From positions 62,001-126,000 of the forward strand of contig CAZELM010000008.1 in the NCBI GenBank assembly GCA_964512995.1: a stretch of 64,000 nucleotides of DNA, in the 5' to 3' direction. Shown piece by piece: positions 52,834-62,810 of this stretch (position 1 is the first letter of the stretch; each line of letters starts with the position of its first letter). This DNA is from CAZELM01 sp964512995. GTDB lineage: Bacteria > CSSED10-310. The position numbers and the translations under genes were made by a program. The notes beneath the pieces are model-generated. The model had not been told where the DNA came from, made no database searches, and was given only the letters and a program-made list of their open reading frames with translations.

Positions 52834-54285
52834 ATGAATACAAACACCAATATCGACTCGAAATCGAAGCAACAGCAAACCTCGGGGCAAACGCTGTGGC
52901 TTGCAATCATCTTGGTTCTCTTCGGAGTCGTGCTTGGGGGAAGCGCTGTTTGGTACTTCATGCACCATGACGCAGGAAGTCTTTCTGGTGAAGCAACCCC
53001 CGCGAAGAGTCCGCTATACCAGTGCCCGATGCACCCTACGATTACCTCCGATCACCAGAGCGATTGTCCGATCTGCGGGATGAAGCTGGTTGAGGTAAAA
53101 CAGGAACAGGATTCGCCGAACAAACCGTCAATGCCCCCGGAGCGCAGGATCAAATACTACCGCTCTCAGATGGATCCGAAACAAACCTCACCTGAGTTGA
53201 TGAAAGATGAAATGGGAATGGATTATATTCCGGTTTACGAGGATGACGTTTCGGGGAATGGAGACCAGCAGGTCCAGGGGCTGACTACGGTGACAATCGA
53301 CACGGCCCGGCAACAGCTCATCGGATTGCGTACTGTGCCGGTAACGTATGGCACCGTTGCGGGAAGTTGGCGTACGGTTGGCCGTGTGCAAATCGATCCG
53401 ACTCGCGTACGCAAGATCAACATCAAAGTGGAGGGGTACATCGAAAACATGTACGTGGACTTTGTTGGCAGACCTGTCAGAAAGGGCGAGCCGTTGTTCT
53501 CAATCTATAGTCCCTCCCTTCTGGCTACCGAAAGTGAGTACCTCCTCGCACTGCAGACGAAGGACGCGCTTTCCAAAGGCGGTATTCTTACTGCTGACGG
53601 TGACTCTCTGGTTGTCTCTGCACGGCGAAAACTCGAACTCTGGGATGTGCCGACCAAGGAAATTGATCGACTCGAACAAACTCGTCAGCCATCGAAGTCT
53701 CTCACTTTTCTTTCACCATTCGCGGGCGTGGTCACAGCCAAGAATGTGGTCGAGGGAGCGAGGGTGAATCCTGGGGATACACTCTATGAGATCACCGACC
53801 TCAGCGTGATTTGGGTATTGGCAGATGCCTATGAAAAGGATCTTCCTCAAGTGGCCGTGGGGATGCCAGCATCGCTGACCGTGCAGTCATACCCCAATCA
53901 GATCTTCGAAGGGAAGGTGGCGTTCATCGAACCGCTCCTGGATCCAAAGACAAGGACTGCAAAGGTCCACATTCACTTCCAGAATCCGACGGGAGTTCTC
54001 AGACCAGAGATGTTTGGCGATGTCGTGCTTGAGGGAATAAAGCGGGAAGGGTTGCGAATTCCGGTTGATGCGGTTGTTCGTTCGGGCACTGAAGACGTGG
54101 TTTTCCTTTCCTTAGGCAATGGGAAGTTTGAACCACGCGAAGTCCAGCTCGGAGCAACACGCAGAGATCAGATAGAGGTGGTGAGCGGACTCGCAGAAGG
54201 TCAGGAAGTGGTCATCGGCGCTAATTTTCTCGTGGACTCAGAATCCCAACTCAGATCATCCCTCTCTGCAATCGGAGGGAACTGA
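52834..54285 (+). CDS. cusB: CusB-like RND periplasmic adaptor with heavy-metal-binding domains
   Basis: The protein is 483 residues with an N-terminal membrane anchor (LWLAIILVLFGVVLGGSAVW). A heavy-metal-binding domain follows (YQCPMHPTITSDHQSDCPIC, then GMKL, near residue 65), then a second, Cys-less copy (YYRSQMDPKQTSPELMKDEM, then GMDYIPVYED). The barrel-sandwich and beta-barrel adaptor parts follow: RKINIKVEGYIENMYVDFVG, SPFAGVVTAKNVVEGARVNP and VVIGANFLVDSESQL. Members of this family deliver Cu(I) or Ag(I) to the pump. GGGGGAGA precedes the start. It overlaps no gene but ends two bases before the pump ATG. Confidence 0.93.
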   Translation: MNTNTNIDSKSKQQQTSGQTLWLAIILVLFGVVLGGSAVWYFMHHDAGSLSGEATPAKSPLYQCPMHPTITSDHQSDCPICGMKLVEVKQEQDSPNKPSMPPERRIKYYRSQMDPKQTSPELMKDEMGMDYIPVYEDDVSGNGDQQVQGLTTVTIDTARQQLIGLRTVPVTYGTVAGSWRTVGRVQIDPTRVRKINIKVEGYIENMYVDFVGRPVRKGEPLFSIYSPSLLATESEYLLALQTKDALSKGGILTADGDSLVVSARRKLELWDVPTKEIDRLEQTRQPSKSLTFLSPFAGVVTAKNVVEGARVNPGDTLYEITDLSVIWVLADAYEKDLPQVAVGMPASLTVQSYPNQIFEGKVAFIEPLLDPKTRTAKVHIHFQNPTGVLRPEMFGDVVLEGIKREGLRIPVDAVVRSGTEDVVFLSLGNGKFEPREVQLGATRRDQIEVVSGLAEGQEVVIGANFLVDSESQLRSSLSAIGGN

Positions 54286-54287
54286 TC

Positions 54288-57200
54288 ATGCTCAAGAGTA
54301 TTATCCGCTTCTCAGCCGAGAATAAATATCTGGTCATCGCCGGAACGTTAGTGACGCTGGTCATTTCTTACTGGACGATGAGGAATATTCCTCTCGATGC
54401 TCTGCCCGATCTTTCCGACACTCAAGTCATCATTTTCTCTCGCTGGGACCGTAGTCCCGACATCCTTGAGGATCAAGTCACCTACCCGATTATCACATCT
54501 CTCTTGGGCGCTCCAAAGGTCAAGGCTCTCCGAGGCTATTCGGATTTCGGTTTTAGCTATGTTTATGTCATATTCGAAGACGGCACGGACATCTACTGGG
54601 CTCGCAGCCGTGTTCTTGAGTACCTGTCCAAGATTACGTCCCAGCTTCCAGCGGGAGTGAAGACCGAACTTGGTCCCGACGCGACAAGCGTCGGTTGGAT
54701 CTTCCAGTACGCACTGATTGACCGCTCCGGCAAACACTCAAGTGATGAGCTGCGCAGTTATCAGGACTGGTTTTTACGTTACGCGGTTCAGAGTGTGCCA
54801 GGTGTCGCTGAGGTGGCGACGGTCGGCGGCCAGGTGCGCCAGTATCAGGTCACCGTAAATCCTTCGAGCCTCGCGGCCTACAATCTGTCGCTCAATTCCG
54901 TCATCGAAGCAGTCCGTATGGGAAATAATGATGTGGGTGGTCGCCTGATCGAGATCGCCGGACGCGAGTATATGGTGCGCGGTCGCGGCTACATTAAGTC
55001 CATCCCCGATCTCGAAAAACTGGTAATCAAAACCGAAAATGGAACTCCTGTAACGATTAAGGATGTCGCTTCAGTAACATTGGGACCCGAGATGCGGCGC
55101 GGGATTACCGACTACAACGGGGAGGGTGATGTTGTCGGTGGCATCGTTGTCATGCGTCAGGGAGAAAACGCTCTCAATGTAATCGACCGTGTCAAGTCCA
55201 AACTCGAAGAGTTGACACCTTCTTTGCCCGAAGGTGTCGAGGTGATTACAACCTACGACCGCTCAGACCTCATCCATCGCGCCATCCATACTGTCAAAAG
55301 TAAACTTATCGAGGAAATCATCATCGTTTCACTCATTATCATGCTTTTCCTCTGGCATATACCATCGGCCACCGTTCCCATTCTCACGATCCCCATCAGT
55401 GTTGCGTTGGCGTTCATCCCCATGTATCTGATGGGACTGAACGCCAACCTCATGTCGCTCGCTGGCATTGCAATCTCGATCGGTATCCTGGTCGATGGAG
55501 CTATCGTTGAAGTGGAAAACGCATACAATAAAATCTACCGATGGCAGGCGGCCGGGAGAAAAGGGGATTTCCACAAGGTCCGGCTCGAAGCTCTCCTTGA
55601 GGTTGGTCCGTCGGTTTTTTTTTCGCTTCTGGTCATCGCAGTCGCATTCATGCCGGTTTTTACACTCGTCGATCAGGAGGGCAGGCTATTCAAACCGCTG
55701 GCATATTCCAAGAACTTGGCGATGGCCATCGCTGCCATTCTTGCACTGACACTCGATCCCGCAATGCGCATGCTTTTCGCACGGATCGATCCATTTCGCT
55801 TCAAACCGCGACCGATTGCCTGGCTCGCTACCCAGCTCTTTGTGGGTAAGTATTACTCCGAGGAGTCTCATCCCATCAGTTGGCTCCTCCATCGAATCTA
55901 CGAGGGTCCGTGCCGCTTTGCCGTCAGATATGCCAAGACCACTGTGATAGGGAGCTTTCTCATCGTCGCGTTGACTATCCCGGTCTACTTCAAACTCGGT
56001 GCCGAGTTCATGCCTCCATTGCGTGAAGGTTCGCTGCTCTATATGCCATCTGCAGTCCAACCAGGCATGTCGGTCGCCGAAGCACAAAAGGCATTGCTGG
56101 TACAGGACAAAATCCTCGTCACTTTTCCAGAGGTCGAGCGCGTTTTCGGGAAAGCTGGCCGTGCCAATACTCCGACCGATCCAGCGCCATTTTCGATGAT
56201 GGAAACCACCATCCTACTCAAACCCGAGTCGCAATGGCGCGAGAAGCCACGCTGGTATTCTAACTGGGCACCTGAATGGCTAAAGAGCGGGTTACGCCCT
56301 TTCTGGCGGGACCGAATCAGCGAAGAGGAATTAATCTCGGAAATGGATGCTGCCCTGCAACTCCCAGGCATCAGCAATGCCTGGACAATGCCTATCAAAG
56401 GTCGTCTCGATATGCTCTCCACCGGAATCCGAACTCCGGTCGGTATCAAGATCAGCGGTGCTGACCTTGTGATCATCCAGGAAATTGCACTCGACATCGA
56501 GGTTGCCGTACAGAAAGTTCCTGGAACTCGGAGTGTTTATGCGGAACGAGTTGCAGCAGGCTACTTTCTCGATTTCGTTCTCGATCGAGATCAGCTTTCA
56601 CGGTATGGTCTATCCGTTGATGATGCCAACATGATGGTGATGACCGCTGTCGGCGGTGATAACCAGACCATGACGGTTGAAGGCCGCGAACGCTACGGTG
56701 TGAATGTCCGCTATGCCCGTGCGTATCGAGAGGATGTGGCCGCACTGAAGCGTGTACTTCTGCCGTTACCCGGCGGCCAAGGGCAGATTCCAATCAGTGA
56801 AATCGCAGATGTGCGACTCGTCGGAGGTCCGTCGATGATCCGCGACGAAAATGGACTTCTGTCGGGATACGTCTATGTGGATTTCGACACATCAGAAATC
56901 GATGTCGGCAGCTATGTGGACAAAGCTAAAAAGGCAGTTGCTTCCGAGGTAACGCTACCAACCAGTTACGCGGTATCCTGGAGCGGACAGTATGAAAACA
57001 TGATGCGTGTAAAGGAACGCCTCAAGCTGATCATCCCGATTACACTTGTGCTCATCTTCGCGCTTCTGTATTTGAATACAAAATCCAGCTTTAAAACAGC
57101 CGTGGTTATGCTTGCCGTTCCGTTCTCAGCAGTAGGCGCTATTTGGCTTCTTTACGTACTTAATTACAACATTTCGATAGCAGTTTGGGTCGGTATGATC

Positions 57201-57578
57201 GCCCTTATGGGTTTGGATGCGGAGACCGGAGTCTTTATGTTACTGTTTTTGGACCTTTCGTTGGACGAGTCCAAAGCCCGAGGGCAACTCAGAACAAAAG
57301 GCGATCTTGTTGAGGCTATTATCCACGGAGCCGTCAAACGCGTACGCCCGAAGGCCATGACTGTCGCTGCTGCCTTCATTGGCCTCTTGCCCATCATGTG
57401 GTCGACGGGCACAGGAGCTGATCTGATGAAACGAGTCGCGGCTCCGATGGTTGGTGGCCTGGTAACTTCATTCCTGATGGAGTTACTCGTCTATCCGGCA
57501 ATCTACTACCTCTGGCATCGTAAGGTGGTAGCCGATGGTCCTGCGACCACAGCGCCTCAAGACGATGAGGATCTGTAA
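54288..57578 (+). CDS. cusA: CusA/CzcA-family heavy-metal efflux RND pump
   Basis: The protein is 1096 residues with 12 membrane helices and two large periplasmic loops. Motifs include NIPLDALPDLSDTQVIIFSR, GAPKVKALRGYSDFGFSYVY, GISISIGILVDG-type (AGIAISIGILVDGAIVEVEN), and in the second half LTLDPAMRML, EFMPPLREGSLLYMP and ALMGLDAETGVFMLLFLD. The proton-relay Asp of the ILVDGAIVEVEN helix and Met/Glu-rich periplasmic segments fit Cu/Ag or divalent-metal export across both membranes with cusB and cusC. GGAGGG upstream overlaps the adaptor end. A run of nine T (55615-55623) lies inside the gene. Confidence 0.95.
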   Translation: MLKSIIRFSAENKYLVIAGTLVTLVISYWTMRNIPLDALPDLSDTQVIIFSRWDRSPDILEDQVTYPIITSLLGAPKVKALRGYSDFGFSYVYVIFEDGTDIYWARSRVLEYLSKITSQLPAGVKTELGPDATSVGWIFQYALIDRSGKHSSDELRSYQDWFLRYAVQSVPGVAEVATVGGQVRQYQVTVNPSSLAAYNLSLNSVIEAVRMGNNDVGGRLIEIAGREYMVRGRGYIKSIPDLEKLVIKTENGTPVTIKDVASVTLGPEMRRGITDYNGEGDVVGGIVVMRQGENALNVIDRVKSKLEELTPSLPEGVEVITTYDRSDLIHRAIHTVKSKLIEEIIIVSLIIMLFLWHIPSATVPILTIPISVALAFIPMYLMGLNANLMSLAGIAISIGILVDGAIVEVENAYNKIYRWQAAGRKGDFHKVRLEALLEVGPSVFFSLLVIAVAFMPVFTLVDQEGRLFKPLAYSKNLAMAIAAILALTLDPAMRMLFARIDPFRFKPRPIAWLATQLFVGKYYSEESHPISWLLHRIYEGPCRFAVRYAKTTVIGSFLIVALTIPVYFKLGAEFMPPLREGSLLYMPSAVQPGMSVAEAQKALLVQDKILVTFPEVERVFGKAGRANTPTDPAPFSMMETTILLKPESQWREKPRWYSNWAPEWLKSGLRPFWRDRISEEELISEMDAALQLPGISNAWTMPIKGRLDMLSTGIRTPVGIKISGADLVIIQEIALDIEVAVQKVPGTRSVYAERVAAGYFLDFVLDRDQLSRYGLSVDDANMMVMTAVGGDNQTMTVEGRERYGVNVRYARAYREDVAALKRVLLPLPGGQGQIPISEIADVRLVGGPSMIRDENGLLSGYVYVDFDTSEIDVGSYVDKAKKAVASEVTLPTSYAVSWSGQYENMMRVKERLKLIIPITLVLIFALLYLNTKSSFKTAVVMLAVPFSAVGAIWLLYVLNYNISIAVWVGMIALMGLDAETGVFMLLFLDLSLDESKARGQLRTKGDLVEAIIHGAVKRVRPKAMTVAAAFIGLLPIMWSTGTGADLMKRVAAPMVGGLVTSFLMELLVYPAIYYLWHRKVVADGPATTAPQDDEDL

Positions 57579-57649
57579 TGAACTTCGGAGGAGCAATTTC
57601 TGCTTTCCACGAATTTGCGAATTTCCTCGGTCCGATTCGACACAGTCTC

Positions 57650-58861
57650 TTATCCATCGGTTTCCAGCATCTCGCGGGTGAGTCCGAACCGCTGCATGTG
57701 CCGATAGAATGTTGTTTTGTGTATCCGGAGCCTCCGGGATGCCTCCGTGATATTTCCAAGCGATTCCCGGTATGCCTGCAGTAGCGTCTCCCTGGTTATT
57801 GCCACCGGTTTTCGGAACGTGGTCTCCGTGACCTGGAATTCCCCGTCCACAACGCCGGGGAACTGCTGACTGCCCGATGGCAGCGCACGGCTGAATGTCC
57901 GGTAAGGAGTTACCCATATACCATCATCCGGAGTGGCCGGATCGTCCGGTTTATAGGACCGATTAGCGGGTGAAACAAAGGGTGTTCTGGAAAGGCGCTG
58001 GGATTCGTAACTGTTCAGGTTCCATTGCCCGGCCATCAGATACTCCCGTTCAACTTCCCATTCCCGGAATGCATTCCGGCCGATAACGGTTCCCTGAGTT
58101 TCCACATAGATGCGTTCGAGGACGTTGCGGAGTTCCCGGATGTTGCCCGGCCATGCGTATTCCTCCAGAAGCTTCATCGCTTCAGGGGATAGCCCCAGGA
58201 TATTCTTGCGATACCGCTGGTTCAGGTTGTCCAGGTAATATTCAACCAGCAATGGAATGTCTCCGGCTCGCTCCCGCAGGGGAGGGACATGGATTCGAAG
58301 CACGGACAGCCGGTGATAGAGATCCGCCCGGAACGCTCCGGTTCCGACCGACCGTTCGAGTGACACATTGGTGGCTGCGATGATTCGCACATCGACCGGC
58401 AGTTCCAACTCTCCCCCGATTCGCTCCAGAACCTTCTGTTCCAGCACGCGGAGCAGCTTTACCTGCGTCCGAGGCGGCATGTCTCCGACCTCATCCAGAA
58501 ACAGGGAACCCCGGTCCGCACGTTCAAATCGGCCGCGATGTGTCCGGATCGCTCCAGTGAACGACCCTTTCTCGTGACCGAACAGCTCCGATTCCAGAAG
58601 TTCTTCATTGAGCGCGGTGCAGTTGACCGAAACAAACGGCTTGTCTCGCCGCTGGCTGTTCCCATGGATGGCTCGGGCGACCAGTTCCTTACCCGTTCCG
58701 GTTTCGCCGGTAATGATCACCGGAGCATCGACGGGGGCGTAAATCTGAATTCGCTGAAACATCTGCCGCATGACTTCACTGGAGCCGATCATGCCATGAA
58801 ATACGGATGACCGGTATTGTTTCATCAGATGTCTGCCGGGACTGTCAGACCGATTGCTCAT
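57650..58861 (-). CDS. Sigma-54-dependent activator lacking a receiver domain
   Basis: The protein is 403 residues. It opens directly into the AAA+ domain: VIITGETGTGKELVARAIHG (Walker A), GHEKGSFTGAIRTHRGRFER (sigma-54 loop GSFTGA intact), ADRGSLFLDEVGDMPP (Walker B), EYAWPGNIRELRNVLERIYV. A linker of about 110 residues leads to a Fis-type helix-turn-helix (GNITEASRRLRIHKTTFYRH). No receiver, GAF or PAS domain precedes it, so control of its activity is unclear. AGGGAA precedes the ATG. It converges with the efflux pump gene, leaving 71 bases; no histidine kinase is nearby. Its targets are unknown. Confidence 0.93.
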   Translation of the reverse strand: MSNRSDSPGRHLMKQYRSSVFHGMIGSSEVMRQMFQRIQIYAPVDAPVIITGETGTGKELVARAIHGNSQRRDKPFVSVNCTALNEELLESELFGHEKGSFTGAIRTHRGRFERADRGSLFLDEVGDMPPRTQVKLLRVLEQKVLERIGGELELPVDVRIIAATNVSLERSVGTGAFRADLYHRLSVLRIHVPPLRERAGDIPLLVEYYLDNLNQRYRKNILGLSPEAMKLLEEYAWPGNIRELRNVLERIYVETQGTVIGRNAFREWEVEREYLMAGQWNLNSYESQRLSRTPFVSPANRSYKPDDPATPDDGIWVTPYRTFSRALPSGSQQFPGVVDGEFQVTETTFRKPVAITRETLLQAYRESLGNITEASRRLRIHKTTFYRHMQRFGLTREMLETDG

Positions 58862-59007
58862 CCGGGATTCCCTTTCGTTTTAAAAATGCACAAGTGCCAT
58901 TCTCGTCTCTTTTTATCAGAAGCCGGTCGATCTTTCCAGCCTTCCGTTGACGTTCTGATCTCCGGTATCGTATGGTGACAGGGTCATGGAGGAATCAGAA
59001 GATCAAC

Positions 59008-60639
59008 ATGAACAATACCGGTGAAGAACGCGTTTTTCCGAGTCGTTATCTGGTGATCAGTATCATCCTGTTGCCGCTTCTGCTGGGTATTGCCGATCAT
59101 GGCATGTGGACGCCGGATGAACCCCGAGAAACCCAGATGGCCTGGGAGATGCTGAACGGCGGCTCATGGATCGTCCCACAACTCGCAGGTGTGCCGTTCG
59201 TGGAAAAACCCCCGTTATACTACTGGAGTCTGGCGGGAATGATGGCGATCTCCCGGGATTTTCTTGAACCCGTTCACTCCGCCCGGATCGCCTCTGCCAT
59301 TTTTTCGTTTCTGAATCTCCTTCTGCTGGTATGGCTGGCCAGTGGATTTCTGGAGTGGCATCGGGCCTGGCAGGTCGGGATGATCTTTTCCACAATGGCC
59401 GGGTTTCTGGAACTGAGCCACTGGATTCGGATCGACTCGCTGTTGTGCATGCTGATCACCGGATCGATCGCCTGTTTTTTACGGCCGGTGCCGAGCCGGT
59501 TTCAAGGCATATGTCTCGTGACCGGATATCTGTTCATGGGATTGGCTTTTCTCACCAAGGGCCCCATCGGTCCGGTCATGATCGGACTGGTGTGGATGAC
59601 GATGGTGATTGTGGATCGTCGTTGGCTGACGGGCGATCTCCCGGCACATCTGACTGGTTTTCTGGCATGCATCGTTCTCTGTGCGGTCTGGATGATTCCA
59701 TTTCAGCGAAGCGTACCCCCGGATCTCTTCCGCGAGTGGTTCTGGGATAACCAGTTCGGCCGGTTCCTGGGTTCGTCCCGGCATCTCGGTCATATCCACG
59801 GACCGACGTATTATCTGGGGCTTGTCTGGGGCATTCTGTTCCCGTGGAGCCTGATTCTGTTTGCATTGGTTTCGGGTCCGATCCGGCGACAGATCCATCG
59901 GTCATATCCCAGGATTTTATGGTGGGGAGCGCTGGCGTGGAGCTCTGGCGGGTTCGCCTTTCTCTCCATCTCCGGCACCAAGCGGTCGATCTATCTGTTT
60001 CCCCTGCTGCCGGGATTCGCTATCCTGATTTTTTTTCTGCTGGAGCAGCGGAGCCGCTGGTTGGAACGGGTTGTGCAATGCTTCTCGTATCTGATGGCCA
60101 TCCTGGCACTTCTGTTCGCATTGACCACTCCGGTTCTGCAGGAGGGGCGATTCCAGGGGCTCGATATTTCCATCCATCCGATGGGAACGGCGGCGGCCCT
60201 GGGAGCCGTCATCTGCCTGTTCCGGCTCCGCCAAACCATCATCGAACGTCTGGCCTGCGTGACCGCTCTGGCATACGGTGCGATGATCATCACCCTGGTG
60301 CCGGTGTTCGACGGGATCAAGAATTATGCGCCGGCGATTGTCCGGTTCCATGAATCCGTTGATCCGTCCTTGAAACCACAGATCTGCGGATGGAACCTGG
60401 ATCAGACCACTCGGGCTCTGTTTGCGCATTATACGGACTGGAACATTCCCTTGACGGCTGATCCTGACGTGTTGTCTGCGGTTCTGGATGGCACTCATCC
60501 GGAATATACGCATGTGATCGTTCAGATGGGAAAAAAGTTTCCACCACCGGAGACGTCCCTGCCACCTTGGCGGATGGTGATCACGGAACGAACGCAAACC
60601 GGCCGCGAGCTGGCTCTGATTGTGGAAGAGATAGAGTGA
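59008..60639 (+). CDS. ArnT/GT83-like lipid-linked sugar transferase
   Basis: The protein is 543 residues from the ATG at 59008; an ATG at 58972 is an alternative. It is polytopic with the GT-C family first-loop acidic motif (GMWTPDEPRETQMAWEM), EKPPLYYWSLAGMMAI, HWIRIDSLLCMLIT and GLAFLTKGPIGPVMIG. A soluble C-terminal part carries RFHESVDPSLKPQICGWNLD. The family transfers sugars (for example aminoarabinose) from undecaprenyl phosphate to lipid A or glycans at the periplasmic face. The exact sugar is not determinable. Confidence 0.88.
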   Translation: MNNTGEERVFPSRYLVISIILLPLLLGIADHGMWTPDEPRETQMAWEMLNGGSWIVPQLAGVPFVEKPPLYYWSLAGMMAISRDFLEPVHSARIASAIFSFLNLLLLVWLASGFLEWHRAWQVGMIFSTMAGFLELSHWIRIDSLLCMLITGSIACFLRPVPSRFQGICLVTGYLFMGLAFLTKGPIGPVMIGLVWMTMVIVDRRWLTGDLPAHLTGFLACIVLCAVWMIPFQRSVPPDLFREWFWDNQFGRFLGSSRHLGHIHGPTYYLGLVWGILFPWSLILFALVSGPIRRQIHRSYPRILWWGALAWSSGGFAFLSISGTKRSIYLFPLLPGFAILIFFLLEQRSRWLERVVQCFSYLMAILALLFALTTPVLQEGRFQGLDISIHPMGTAAALGAVICLFRLRQTIIERLACVTALAYGAMIITLVPVFDGIKNYAPAIVRFHESVDPSLKPQICGWNLDQTTRALFAHYTDWNIPLTADPDVLSAVLDGTHPEYTHVIVQMGKKFPPPETSLPPWRMVITERTQTGRELALIVEEIE

Positions 60640-60764
60640 AGAAGTGGTCAGTGGACAGAGAAAAGAGTAACCCGCCCATATACCCCTCGCCATTTGTGGA
60701 GAGGGGATGGGGTTTGAGGTAAAAGTAAGTGGACAGTGAAGAAAGTAGTCCCACAGGGTGTTGG
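60640..60764. repeat. Short intergenic repeats between the ArnT-like and YgiQ genes
   Basis: AGTGGACAG-type direct repeats (near 60651 and 60728) and a CCCCTC...GAGGGG palindrome at about 60684-60708 lie in this 125-base gap. Confidence 0.5.
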
Positions 60765-62810
60765 ATGAAAGGGTGCAATGTAAAAAATCTGTTTGATTAT
60801 CCGCGGTATTGGGCTGCGAAGTATCTCCCGGTTCCTGTTCTGCCGATGACTGTCGCGGAGATGGCGGATCTGGGATGGGATTCGTGTGACATCATCATTG
60901 TCACCGGCGACGCCTATGTCGATCATCCGAGTTTTGGCATGGCGCTGATCGGACGGGTTCTCGAAGCGCAGGGATTCCGTGTCGGCATCATCGCGCAACC
61001 CGACTGGAGAAACAAACGGGGATTCATGGCGCTCGGTAAACCCAACCTGTTCTTCGGTGTGACCTCCGGAAACATGGATTCAATGGTGAACCGGTATACC
61101 GCCAACGCCCGGATACGCTCCGATGACGCCTATTCGCCCGATGATGCGCCTGGCAGGCGGCCGGATCGGGCGGTGATCGTCTATGCCCAGCGATGCCGGG
61201 AAGCGTATCCCGATGTCCCCATCGTTCTTGGCGGGATCGAGGCGAGTCTCCGCCGGGTGGCGCATTTCGACTACTGGTCGGAAAAAATCCGCCGTTCGAT
61301 TCTGTTGGACGCGAAAGCCGACATCCTGGTCTATGGGAACGGGGAACGGCCGGTCATCGAAATCGCGCATCGAGCAGCCTCCGGGGAGCCACTCCGCAAC
61401 ATGGCCGATATTCGGGGAACCGCCGTGGTGTGCGCTCCGGTCGAAACCATTTGCGCGGATCAGGCGGGGTCTAAGACCGATTCCCGATGGGAGCGGCGGA
61501 TCGCAACTCCCAGACCAAATCCGAATCTCAGTGAGGCAGCCGTTCTGCCCCTGCCATCGTTCGAAACGGTTTCCCGGGTTCCGGAGTCTCTGAACGTACT
61601 CACGCGGATCATCCGCGAGGAGTGTCATCCGGTGTCCGGACGGATCCTGATCCAGAATCATGGAACGCAGGCGGTCCGGATCAATCCGCCGGCATTTCCG
61701 CTGACGACCGAAGAGATGGACTGGGTGTATGAGTTGCCGTATTCGCGGAAACCGCATCCGGTGTATGCGGGAGCGAAAATGACGGCCCATGAGATGATTC
61801 AGCATTCCATCACGATCATGCGGGGGTGTTTTGGCGGGTGTGCGTTTTGTTCCATTACCGAACATGAAGGCCGGCGTATTCAAAACCGATCGGAAGTGTC
61901 GATTTTGCGGGAGATCGAGACGATCCGCGATACGGCGTCCGGATTTACCGGTTTTATTTCCGATATCGGTGGGCCGACTGCGAACATGTACCGGATGGGA
62001 TGCCGGGATTCCGGATTGGAGTCAGTGTGCCGGCGGTTGTCGTGTCTGTATCCCGCGATCTGTCCGAATCTGAATGCGGATCACGGGCCGTTGATCCGGC
62101 TGTACCGGAAAGCGCGGGAGCTGCCGGGCATTAAAAAGGTATTTGTTTCGTCCGGGGTTCGTTACGATCTGGCGTTGAAATCATCGGATTATATCCGGGA
62201 GCTGGCGGTGCATCATACGAGCGGCCTGCTGAAAGTCGCTCCGGAACATACCCAACCGGAGCCGCTGGCGTGTATGTTCAAGCCGGAGATCGCGGTGTTC
62301 GAGTCGTTCCAGAGGGTGTTCGAGCGGATGTCCAGACAGGCGGGAAAGGAGCAGTATCTTGTTCCCTATTTCATTGCGGCGCATCCGGGAACGACGGATG
62401 AAGACATGATTCAACTGGTGCTGTGGATGAAGCGGCACCGGATCCGGGTGGATCAGGTGCAGACATTCCTTCCGTTGCCAATGACGATTGCGACAGCAGT
62501 GTATCATTCCGGCCGGAAATATACGCGGAAACCCGATGGGAGCGACGATGTGGTATTTGTACCGAAAGGCCTGAGAATTCGTCGGCTTCAGAAAGCGTTT
62601 CTTCGATACCATGATCCGGCGAACTGGCCGATGCTGCGGGAGTATCTCCGGAGTACGGGGCGGCATTGGCTGATCGGGAATGGACCGGAGCATATTGTTC
62701 CGATATTTCAGCCGGCGGGATTCCGTTCCGCGAGTGATCGACGTGGAAAAGGGTACCGATCGGGTAACGAAGGCATTGGTGTTTCTCCCTCCCTCCGCCG
62801 GCCCGGATAA
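60765..62810 (+). CDS. ygiQ: YgiQ-family radical SAM protein
   Basis: The protein is 681 residues. Its UPF0313 N-terminal domain is clear: MTVAEMADLGWDSCDIIIVT, GDAYVDHPSFGMALIGRVLE, GFRVGIIAQPDW and VYAQRCREAYPDVPIVLGGI. The radical SAM cluster motif is RGCFGGCAFCSITEHEGR (C-x3-C-x2-C), followed by ISDIGGPTANMYRMGC and LKVAPEHTQPEPLACMFKP. The enzyme should cleave SAM to make a radical; its substrate is unknown. The frame's C-terminal end (about 30 residues) is low-complexity and basic and runs into intergenic repeats, so the natural stop may have been changed by repeat insertion. Confidence 0.94.
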   Translation: MKGCNVKNLFDYPRYWAAKYLPVPVLPMTVAEMADLGWDSCDIIIVTGDAYVDHPSFGMALIGRVLEAQGFRVGIIAQPDWRNKRGFMALGKPNLFFGVTSGNMDSMVNRYTANARIRSDDAYSPDDAPGRRPDRAVIVYAQRCREAYPDVPIVLGGIEASLRRVAHFDYWSEKIRRSILLDAKADILVYGNGERPVIEIAHRAASGEPLRNMADIRGTAVVCAPVETICADQAGSKTDSRWERRIATPRPNPNLSEAAVLPLPSFETVSRVPESLNVLTRIIREECHPVSGRILIQNHGTQAVRINPPAFPLTTEEMDWVYELPYSRKPHPVYAGAKMTAHEMIQHSITIMRGCFGGCAFCSITEHEGRRIQNRSEVSILREIETIRDTASGFTGFISDIGGPTANMYRMGCRDSGLESVCRRLSCLYPAICPNLNADHGPLIRLYRKARELPGIKKVFVSSGVRYDLALKSSDYIRELAVHHTSGLLKVAPEHTQPEPLACMFKPEIAVFESFQRVFERMSRQAGKEQYLVPYFIAAHPGTTDEDMIQLVLWMKRHRIRVDQVQTFLPLPMTIATAVYHSGRKYTRKPDGSDDVVFVPKGLRIRRLQKAFLRYHDPANWPMLREYLRSTGRHWLIGNGPEHIVPIFQPAGFRSASDRRGKGYRSGNEGIGVSPSLRRPG

